The notes below the pieces were generated by a model. It was not told the origin of the DNA, searched no databases, and saw nothing but the letters and a program-made list of their open reading frames with translations. Made by a program: the position numbers and the translations under genes. A stretch of 12,554 nt of DNA from assembly GCA_009843725.1 (NCBI GenBank), contig VYCX01000004.1, forward strand, positions 1 to 12,554, read 5' to 3'. Origin of the DNA: Boseongicola sp. SB0675_bin_26 (GTDB lineage Bacteria > Pseudomonadota > Alphaproteobacteria > Rhodobacterales > Rhodobacteraceae). Shown here piece by piece: positions 7,150 through 12,554 of the stretch (its first letter is position 1; the number at the start of each line of letters is the position of its first letter).

Positions 7150-8126
7150 GACGCATTGTCGCTTCGCGGGAGATGCTGCTGCTGGTGGCCATCGCATTGC
7201 TGCTCGGCCTGGTGTCAACGCGCTTTCCCGGGTTCGTGGAACCCGCGAACCTCGTGGCGGTCTTCAACGACACCTCGCCGCTGATACTGCTGGCCATTGG
7301 CCAGATGGTCGTGATCCTGACCAAGTGCATTGACCTTTCGGTCGCCGCCAACCTTGCGCTTTCCGGCATGGTCGCGGCGATGACCAACCTTGCGGTCCCG
7401 GACGCACCGATCGTTGCAATTCTGCTTGTCGCCACCGGATTCGGCACAATCCTGGGCATGATCAACGGCGTCCTCGTCTGGAAGCTCGACATCCCGCCTA
7501 TAGTTGTGACGCTGGGCACCATGACGATCTTCCGAGGGACCATCTTTCTCCTGACCGAAGGCAAGTGGGTCAACAGTCACGAGATGACCCACGCATTCAA
7601 GGCATTTCCCCGGACCGAGCTTCTCGGCCTTCCGGTGCTTGCCTGGGCCGCGGTTGCCGTGGTCGTCCTGTTTTCCGTGATCATGACTCGCACTACGCTT
7701 GGCCGCGCCTTCTATGCCGTGGGTGGCAACCCCAACGCGGCGGCCTACGTCGGAATTGACGTCGGACGCACGAAGTTCTGGGCCTTCACGATCTCGGGCG
7801 GCATCGCGGGGTTGACGGGCTATCTCTGGGTCTCGCGCTTTGCCGTGGCATACGTGGACATCGCCGGCGGCTTTGAACTGGACGTCGTGGCGGCCTGCGT
7901 GATCGGCGGTGTCTCGATCATGGGCGGCATCGGTTCCGTACCCGGGGCGCTTCTGGGCGCGCTCTTTCTCGGCGTCATCAAGAACGCACTGCCAGTTGTC
8001 AACATCTCGCCATTCTGGCAACTCGCGATTTCGGGTGGCGCGATCATCATTGCGGTCGCGCTCAACGCCCAAGCCAACCGCGAACGGGGACGCATCATCC
8101 TCAAGCGCGCGGAACATGCCGCATGA
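7146..8126 (+). CDS. rhaP: Rhamnose ABC transporter permease 1
   Basis: This inner-membrane channel subunit of the L-rhamnose importer pairs with RhaQ. The 326-residue protein is highly hydrophobic, with about eight to ten membrane segments. It carries the hallmarks of the BPD_transp_2 family of CUT2 permeases: the cytoplasmic loop GRAFYAVGGNPNAA at 186-199, which contacts the ATPase, and the glycine-rich IGGVSIMGGIGS at 253-264. Conserved ILTKCIDLSVAAN lies near 57-69. The ATG overlaps the rhaT stop as ATGA, indicating translational coupling, and its own stop overlaps the rhaQ start in the same way. It is named rhaP because the rhizobial order is rhaT-P-Q; the two permeases are paralogues and their names depend on order only. 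Confidence 0.92.
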   Translation: MRRIVASREMLLLVAIALLLGLVSTRFPGFVEPANLVAVFNDTSPLILLAIGQMVVILTKCIDLSVAANLALSGMVAAMTNLAVPDAPIVAILLVATGFGTILGMINGVLVWKLDIPPIVVTLGTMTIFRGTIFLLTEGKWVNSHEMTHAFKAFPRTELLGLPVLAWAAVAVVVLFSVIMTRTTLGRAFYAVGGNPNAAAYVGIDVGRTKFWAFTISGGIAGLTGYLWVSRFAVAYVDIAGGFELDVVAACVIGGVSIMGGIGSVPGALLGALFLGVIKNALPVVNISPFWQLAISGGAIIIAVALNAQANRERGRIILKRAEHAA

Positions 8127-9109
8127 ACGCCTCCGACCGGAACATTCCCGATCGCCTGCGATCGCCTTTCGAGCGTCGGCTTAGGAGCTGGGAAAGCCTC
8201 TTGTTGCTGGTCGCCGTTGCCATATTCGTCGCCAACAGCCTTGCCTCTCCCTACTTCCTCGACGCGTGGAACCTGTCGGACGCAACCTTCAACTTCACGG
8301 AAAAGGCGATGATCGCCTTTGCCATGGCGCTCCTGATCATCTCCGGAGAGATCGATCTCTCCGTCGCTGCGATCATCGCGTTGGCGTCCACTGCAATGGG
8401 CGCGGCGGTCCAATTCGGAGTGCCGACGCCGGGCCTCGTGCTGGTCGGGTTGGCGGTTGGGCTTGCCTGCGGCGCGTTCAACGGCCTCCTTGTAACACGC
8501 GTCGGCCTGCCATCGATCGTTGTCACCATCGGTACCCTGAGCCTGTTCCGCGGCATCAGCTACATCGTGCTGGGCGATCAGGCGTATCGCGGCTACCCTC
8601 CCGAATTCGCCTTCTTTGGACAGGGATACGTCTGGTGGGTGATCTCGTTCGAATTGATGATGTTCGCCTTGCTTGCCCTGGCTTTCGGCATTTTGCTGCA
8701 CGGGACGAACTTTGGCCGGGCGGTCTACGCCATCGGCAACAACGCGACCGGAGCCCTGTTCTCGGGCATCCGGGTGGCGCGCGTGAAGTTCATCCTGTTC
8801 CTTCTGACGGGCCTCATGTCCGGAGTGGCCGCAATCTGCCTGACGTCACGCCTGGGCTCTACGCGACCTTCCATCGCCTTTGCCTGGGAACTGGAGATCG
8901 TCACCATGGTCGTGCTGGGCGGCGTCAGCATCCTTGGCGGCTCCGGCTCGATTCCAGGTGTCGTCATCGCCGCCGTCGTAATGGGGCTCGTGACTTTCGG
9001 CCTAGGCTTGCTCAACGTGCCTGGAATCGTGATGTCGATCGTGATCGGTGCGCTGCTGATCTCGGTCATCGCCTTGCCCAGGCTCTGGACCGGGCGTGGG
9101 CAGTCCTGA
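8123..9109 (+). CDS. rhaQ: Rhamnose ABC transporter permease 2
   Basis: This is the second inner-membrane permease of the L-rhamnose importer. The 328-residue protein has a charged N-terminus of about 24 residues followed by multiple hydrophobic segments. Family motifs parallel those in Rha[11 protein letters not shown] at 74-83, [10 protein letters not shown] at 198-207 and [12 protein letters not shown] at 265-276. It starts in an ATGA overlap with rhaP. It ends in a TGATG junction in which the stop shares one base with the rhaU start. The clear divergence from RhaP indicates a heterodimeric channel rather than a recent duplication. Confidence 0.92.
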   Translation: MNASDRNIPDRLRSPFERRLRSWESLLLLVAVAIFVANSLASPYFLDAWNLSDATFNFTEKAMIAFAMALLIISGEIDLSVAAIIALASTAMGAAVQFGVPTPGLVLVGLAVGLACGAFNGLLVTRVGLPSIVVTIGTLSLFRGISYIVLGDQAYRGYPPEFAFFGQGYVWWVISFELMMFALLALAFGILLHGTNFGRAVYAIGNNATGALFSGIRVARVKFILFLLTGLMSGVAAICLTSRLGSTRPSIAFAWELEIVTMVVLGGVSILGGSGSIPGVVIAAVVMGLVTFGLGLLNVPGIVMSIVIGALLISVIALPRLWTGRGQS

Positions 9110-9423
9110 TGGAAAAGCATGCGTTCAAGATGCGTCTCAGACCGGGCTGTCGCGACGAATACAGGAAGCGTCACGACGAAGTCTGGCCGGAACTCGTGAA
9201 CCTGCTGAGAGAAGCCGGCATTTCGGACTATTCCATCCACCTGGACGAAGACACGAACACGCTCTTCGGGGTTCTCTGGCGCACCGACGACCACGGAATG
9301 GACGACCTTCGGAGCAATGATGTCATGAGACGTTGGTGGGCTCATATGGCGGACATCATGGAAACCCACCCCGACAGCGAACCCGTGGCGGTTCCGCTTA
9401 CGCCCGTCTTTCACATGCCATGA
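9109..9423 (+). CDS. rhaU: L-rhamnose mutarotase
   Basis: This cytoplasmic enzyme interconverts the alpha and beta anomers of L-rhamnose (EC 5.1.3.32), feeding the anomer-specific isomerase. The product is 104 residues, the same length as E. coli RhaM (YiiL). It shows the family pattern in register: EEY-like DEYRKRH with Y18 and H22, then WPEL at 26-29, YSIHLD at 41-46 and RRWWAHM at 74-80 with W76. Y18, H22 and W76 are the active-site residues of the E. coli enzyme. The gene sits at the 3' end of a longer open frame that starts inside rhaQ; only the ATG at 9109 (TGATG with the rhaQ stop) gives the family N-terminus. Its stop overlaps rhaK (ATGA). RhaU is the name used in Rhizobium; rhaM is the enterobacterial equivalent. 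Confidence 0.95.
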   Translation: MEKHAFKMRLRPGCRDEYRKRHDEVWPELVNLLREAGISDYSIHLDEDTNTLFGVLWRTDDHGMDDLRSNDVMRRWWAHMADIMETHPDSEPVAVPLTPVFHMP

Positions 9424-10799
9424 CCGTCCGCCGCATAGCAGTCATCGATGTCGGAAAGACAAACGCGAAGCTCGCGCTAGTCGATGCGGGAGACATGACC
9501 GAGATTGCGGTTGTCACCCGGCCGAACGCCGTGCTGCCCGGGCCGCCCTACCCGCATTTCGATGTCGACGGGCATTGGGAGTTCCTTCTGAACGCGCTTG
9601 CGAAGTTTCATGCCGATCACGGGATTGGGGCAATTTCGGTGACCACGCACGGTGCATCAGGTGCCTTGATCGGAGCCGATGGCTGCTTGGCAGCGCCGGT
9701 CCTTGACTACGAGCATCCCGGGCCAGACACCGTGGCGGCAGAGTACCAAGCGCTTCGCCCGGCCTTTTCCGAAACCGGATCGCCAAGGTTGCCCATGGGA
9801 CTGAACCTCGGCGCACAGATCCATTGGCAGTTCATGATCGAGCCTGGTCTTCGGAAGCGGACCGACGCCATCGTCACCTACCCGCAGTTCTGGGGCCATC
9901 GCCTGACAGGCGCATTGGCTAGCGACGTGTCTTCGCTCGGCGCTCACACGGATCTCTGGAATCCGCACAAGCGGCGGTTTTCGTCTTTGGTGGAGCGAAT
10001 GGAACTGGCGGACAAGATGGCGCCGGCCCGCGCATCTGACGACATCCTCGGACCATTGCTGCCTGAAGTCGCGGATCGAACCGGAATCCCGGCCGAAACG
10101 CCCGTCCACTGTGGCATTCACGATTCCAATGCATCGCTTCTCCCACACGTCGTGCACCGCAAGCCGCCGTTTTCGGTGGTGTCGACCGGCACGTGGGTGA
10201 TTGTGATGACGATTGGCGGTGCAAGGATCGCCCTCGAGCCGACGCGTGACACGCTGATCAATGTGAACGGACTGGGCGCACCCGTGCCGTCTGCCAGATT
10301 CATGGGTGGGCGCGAATTCGAGATGATTTCAGGAGGGCACGCAGTCGAGGCGGACGAAGGCGCAATGGCACGCGTCATCAGCGACGGCATCATGCTGATG
10401 CCCGCTGCAGTCCCGGAAAGCGGGCCGTTTCAGGGACGGGACGCACATTGGAGGGGCGCACAGCCAAATCCGGGCAGCCCGACGCGCGCGGCGGCGCTCG
10501 GGTTCTATCTCGCAATGATGACCGCGGAGTGCCTTTCGCTCACAGGTCACAGAGGAAACATCGTGGTTGAAGGGCCCTTTTGCCGGAATGCGGCCTACAT
10601 CGCGATGCTTTCAGCTGCGACCGAATGTACGGTCATCACCTCGAAAGGTGCGACAGGCACCAGCCAGGGCGCGGCCATGCTCGCCCTTGATCTTGCAACC
10701 CTTCTGCCGGAAACGGTTGACAGCAAGGTTGCGGCCGTGCCGCGCCCGGAACTGGTTGACTACGCTGTCCGTTGGAGAAGCGCCGCTCGAGCGACGTAG
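9420..10799 (+). CDS. rhaK: Rhamnulokinase, FGGY family
   Basis: This enzyme phosphorylates L-rhamnulose to L-rhamnulose 1-phosphate with ATP (EC 2.7.1.5). The 459-residue protein shows the FGGY/actin-fold kinase landmarks: N-terminal phosphate loop DVGKTNAK (10-17), the catalytic aspartate candidate D235 in GIHDSNASL, second phosphate-loop STGTWV (255-260), an EGPFCRN segment (384-390) and adenosine-site [11 protein letters not shown] (409-419). It belongs to the rhizobial RhaK type rather than close E. coli RhaB. The ATG at 9420 overlaps the rhaU stop (ATGA); an in-frame upstream start would only add 29 residues encoded within rhaU. It is the last gene of the operon, and hairpins begin one base after its stop. 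In Rhizobium leguminosarum RhaK is also needed for activity of the rhamnose transporter. Confidence 0.93.
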   Translation: MTVRRIAVIDVGKTNAKLALVDAGDMTEIAVVTRPNAVLPGPPYPHFDVDGHWEFLLNALAKFHADHGIGAISVTTHGASGALIGADGCLAAPVLDYEHPGPDTVAAEYQALRPAFSETGSPRLPMGLNLGAQIHWQFMIEPGLRKRTDAIVTYPQFWGHRLTGALASDVSSLGAHTDLWNPHKRRFSSLVERMELADKMAPARASDDILGPLLPEVADRTGIPAETPVHCGIHDSNASLLPHVVHRKPPFSVVSTGTWVIVMTIGGARIALEPTRDTLINVNGLGAPVPSARFMGGREFEMISGGHAVEADEGAMARVISDGIMLMPAAVPESGPFQGRDAHWRGAQPNPGSPTRAAALGFYLAMMTAECLSLTGHRGNIVVEGPFCRNAAYIAMLSAATECTVITSKGATGTSQGAAMLALDLATLLPETVDSKVAAVPRPELVDYAVRWRSAARAT

Positions 10800-10800
10800 C

Positions 10801-10852
10801 GGGCGTCGTCACGCCCACCCACCTTGCCGTGCAGCCCCGCCCCTCAGGGCGG
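10801..10852 (+). terminator. Two short GC-rich hairpins after rhaK, possible terminator
   Basis: GGGCGT-CGTC-ACGCCC (10801-10816) begins one base after the rhaK stop. A second 6-bp stem, CCGCCC-CTCA-GGGCGG, lies at 10837-10852, and a 7-base direct repeat CGTGCAG flanks the second one (10828-10834 and 10861-10867). Neither stem is followed by a T-run, so these are probably mRNA-end or Rho-assisted structures rather than classical terminators. The rest of the interval to the end of higA (10853-11075) shows no supportable gene. Confidence 0.4.
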
Positions 10853-11075
10853 AAGGGCGACGTGCAGACCATGGATCGTACGGCATCATCAGGTGCCTGG
10901 CCTGATCTCTTGCTCCTGGAAAACGGCGACACTTGCCGATGGACGATCCGGCGAGCAGGCAATTGCGGTCGCCGCGCTTGCTTGCATGGCCTACGGGGAG
11001 CCCGCCTGTCGAGCCGCCACCGACGCCGCGGCGGGCGTCCGTTCAGGACACACGTTGGCCCATGGATGATGTCGG

Positions 11076-11381
11076 TCAGCCTGCCGCAGGTGGGTCTTCA
11101 TCGGCATCAACAGTCTGCAGGCAAGCTGTCATCGCGCCGTTTCTCCGCCCCGCACCGCGCAAATCGTAGAGATTCTGGAGGATAAGCCAGAATTCGCCCG
11201 ACGCGCCGAAGGAGCGCCCGAACCTGAGCGCCGTGTCATCGGCAATTGCGCGCTGGCCGTTCAGTGTCTCCGTGATGCGGTTGGCTGGCACGTCGATGCG
11301 TCGCGCCAGTTCCGCCGCGCTCCTGCCGAGCGCGTCGAGATCCTCGCGCAGCGTCTCGCGAGGATAGACGGTTTCACGCAT
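11076..11381 (-). CDS. higA: HigA-type antitoxin, Xre-family DNA-binding protein
   Basis: This predicted antitoxin and autorepressor of a HigBA toxin-antitoxin pair has 101 residues. It follows the HigA/VapI pattern: an N-terminal YPRETLREDL (6-15), a helix-turn-helix at about 20-45 (SAAELARRIDVPANRITETLNG spans it), a conserved AIADDTALRFGRSFG segment (45-59), then EFWLILQNLYDLR (63-75). The last 25 or so residues are less conserved. The ATG at 11381 has AGGGAGG 5 bases upstream; the frame is open further upstream but that part is not HigA-like. Canonical higBA order puts the toxin just upstream, and here that position holds only a frameshifted HigB-like sequence, so this antitoxin seems to have lost its partner. 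It is convergent with rhaK. Confidence 0.88.
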   Translation of the reverse strand: MRETVYPRETLREDLDALGRSAAELARRIDVPANRITETLNGQRAIADDTALRFGRSFGASGEFWLILQNLYDLRGAGRRNGAMTACLQTVDADEDPPAAG

Positions 11382-11394
11382 GGGTACCTCCCTC

Positions 11395-11620
11395 TCAATG
11401 GTTGTCGACGATCTGCGCTTCCGCCAGTCCCTGGCTGCCTTTGGGCCAAGTAAGACAGATGCCCCACTGCCCCTTCCGCCGCACACTGAGCGCTTCGAGC
11501 CGGAAGGATGCGGGGAATATCCTGGGGGCTTCGGTGCGCGCAGTTCGGCGCTGGAAGGTTCGCAAGGAGGTCGAAGGCAATGACTCTCTTCCGGATCGTC
11601 GCATGACCAAGCCCCGAAGA
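11395..11620 (-). pseudogene. higB: Decayed HigB-type toxin remnant
   Basis: Directly upstream of higA, HigB-like pieces appear in successive minus-strand reading frames. About 11593-11552 reads RKRVIAFDLLANLP, 11549-11520 reads AELRAPKPPG, and 11505-11398 reads FRLEALSVRRKGQWGICL and on to IVDNH before a TGA at 11395-11397. Intact HigB toxins of the RelE superfamily have an equivalent run: a basic helix with leucines, D-L-R-x-P-P-G-N-R-L-E-A-L, G-D-R-x-G-Q-x-S-I-R-I, and a C-terminal V-D-Y-H. Two frame changes, each by the same amount, separate the three blocks, and several core residues are altered (SVRRKGQ for the usual KGDRKGQ, IVDNH for VDYH). No start codon with a ribosome site yields one continuous toxin. 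The stop lies 13 bases before higA, as in functional pairs. Homology is judged by eye from remembered family consensus, and the left boundary is uncertain. Confidence 0.6.
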
Positions 11621-11842
11621 ACCGGATGCCGACGAACACGGCAGCGGAGGTTGCCGGAGTTGCTTAGCACAGCCTGTTGCCAATGCGCTGCGAAGCGGCG
11701 GCATCGGTCGCTGGCGGACGAGTTCGGCGACGGCTTCTGCCGTGCCGTTCGGCCCGCGAAGCATGTTCCGCACAGACGCCCGTCACTGCCTTGCGCCGAC
11801 TCGGCTAGACTGTCAAAAAAGGGACGCAAAGGGAGTGATTTG
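11621..11842. other. Non-coding stretch upstream of the AI-2E-family gene
   Basis: No gene is supportable here. It may hold the 5' part of the lost toxin gene on the left. On the right it presumably contains the promoter of the plus-strand membrane-protein gene; TAGACT at 11806-11811 is a possible -10, but I see no matching -35. An A-run (11815-11820) precedes the ribosome site GGGAG at 11831-11835. Confidence 0.4.
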
Positions 11843-12554
11843 TTGGCACTCGCGGCAAGAACGCAGTTCACGATCTGGGGCATCGCCATAGCGGCCTTTC
11901 TTGCTGCCATGTGGCTTCTCGGCGACGTCATCCTGCCCTTCGTCATCGGCGCCGCCATCGCTTACTGCCTTGATCCGTTCGCAGACCGGCTGGAACGGCT
12001 GGGATGCTCCCGGGCGATTGCCACGGGCATCATTACTTTCCTGGCCATCTTCGCGTTCTGCGTCACGATACTCCTGATTCTCCCCACGCTTCTGAACCAG
12101 GCCGCCGGCCTCGTGGCGGCGGCACCCATGATTGCAACGGACCTGCAAGCGTTCCTGCTCGAGAGATTTCCGGAACTCGGGGACGCAAACTCGACGATTC
12201 GGCGCTCCCTTGCCAGTCTGGGAGAGACGGTCCAGGCCAAGGGCGGCGAACTCCTGAACACGGTCATTGCCTCGTTCTCCGGCATCGTGAATCTGATGGT
12301 ACTCATCGTCGTGGTTCCCGTGGTCGCGTTCTACCTGCTTTACGACTGGGACAGAATCGTCACCAAGATCGACTCGCTCCTGCCCCTCGATCACGCGCCG
12401 ACAATCCGACGCATTGCCAGCGACATTGACAAGACCATGGCCGGCTTCGTGCGCGGCCAAGGCACCGTCTGCCTTATCCTGGGTGTCTACTATGCCGTTG
12501 CCTTGATGCTGGTCGGGCTGAATTTCGGGCTGGTGGTGGGCGCGGTTGCCGGAG
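11843..12554 (+). CDS. AI-2E family transporter / PerM-type permease, 3' end outside window
   Basis: This inner-membrane protein belongs to the AI-2E/PerM (YdiK-YhhT-like) family, with at least 237 residues visible; the family is usually around 350. Features are an N-terminal hydrophobic pair (about 9-43) with PFVIGAAIAYCLDP at 32-45, the family's first signature. A hydrophobic segment at 58-81 precedes a periplasmic-like stretch, VVPVVAFYLLYDWD lies at 157-170, and GFVRGQ at 201-206 leads into further membrane segments ending with VGLNFGLVVGAVAG at the edge. The start is TTG at 11843, 7 bases after GGGAG, giving an N-terminus like that of homologues; a second TTG one codon earlier is possible. 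Members are exporters of varied or unknown substrate (autoinducer-2 in one case, sodium/proton exchange in others), so no substrate is assigned. No link with rhamnose is expected. In many Alphaproteobacteria this gene precedes an hda-like gene, but that lies outside the window. Confidence 0.88.
   Translation, partial: MALAARTQFTIWGIAIAAFLAAMWLLGDVILPFVIGAAIAYCLDPFADRLERLGCSRAIATGIITFLAIFAFCVTILLILPTLLNQAAGLVAAAPMIATDLQAFLLERFPELGDANSTIRRSLASLGETVQAKGGELLNTVIASFSGIVNLMVLIVVVPVVAFYLLYDWDRIVTKIDSLLPLDHAPTIRRIASDIDKTMAGFVRGQGTVCLILGVYYAVALMLVGLNFGLVVGAVAG

Noticed and set aside
7215..8117. 300-codon minus-strand frame opposite rhaP, with similar frames at 7820-8701 and 8725-9414
   Set aside because: The translations are rich in His, Arg and Asp, as expected from the complement of hydrophobic permease codons. 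The plus-strand permease motifs are decisive.
8266..9423. 385-codon plus-strand frame overlapping rhaQ
   Set aside because: Only the last 104 codons resemble a protein (RhaU). The upstream part is an out-of-frame reading of rhaQ.
10824..11069. 81-codon plus-strand open frame between rhaK and higA, with an alanine-rich C-terminal half
   Set aside because: It has no ribosome site and no recognisable motif, and it overlaps the hairpins after rhaK. It is not supportable as a gene.
11813..12460. 215-codon minus-strand frame at the right end
   Set aside because: It is antisense to the AI-2E-family gene, which has conserved membrane and GFVRGQ motifs on the plus strand.

Overview
This window holds a complete L-rhamnose uptake and catabolism locus from a GC-rich Gram-negative bacterium. 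The gene set and order match the rhizobial rha locus: divergent rhaD plus isomerase, and rhaR-S-T-P-Q-U-K. With the alphaproteobacterial style of the flanking genes, this points to an Alphaproteobacterium, possibly Hyphomicrobiales (Rhizobiales) or a relative. The genus cannot be read from the sequence. Function calls rest on recognised family motifs, not on a database search.

Layout. On the minus strand, positions 136-3484 carry the catabolic pair rhaD (bifunctional rhamnulose-1-phosphate aldolase/lactaldehyde dehydrogenase) followed by a rhamnose isomerase (rhaA). The isomerase is of the enterobacterial RhaA type, not the RhaI type usual in rhizobial rha loci. On the plus strand, positions 3673-10799 carry rhaR (DeoR-type regulator), rhaS (periplasmic binding protein), rhaT (double ATPase), rhaP and rhaQ (permeases), rhaU (rhamnose mutarotase) and rhaK (rhamnulokinase). 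From rhaT to rhaK every junction overlaps by 1-4 bases. The 188-base divergent intergenic region holds a striking operator-like element: three TCAATC boxes and three GATTGA-type boxes, each set at exactly 10-base steps, mirrored about position 3592.

How the genes work together. RhaS captures L-rhamnose, RhaTPQ imports it, and RhaU interconverts its anomers. RhaA makes L-rhamnulose, RhaK phosphorylates it, and RhaD splits the phosphate into dihydroxyacetone phosphate and L-lactaldehyde, then oxidises the aldehyde to L-lactate. RhaR presumably represses both transcription units from the shared control region.

Right side. After rhaK comes about 1 kb of poorly coding DNA (10800-11842). It contains a minus-strand HigA-type antitoxin gene (11076-11381) and, just upstream of it, what looks like a frameshifted remnant of its HigB toxin (about 11395-11620). 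The window ends inside an AI-2E/PerM-family membrane protein gene (TTG start at 11843) that runs off the right edge. I see no tRNA, rRNA, CRISPR array, insertion sequence or novel multi-gene system. The most interesting items are the mirrored operator, the isomerase replacement and the decayed toxin-antitoxin pair.
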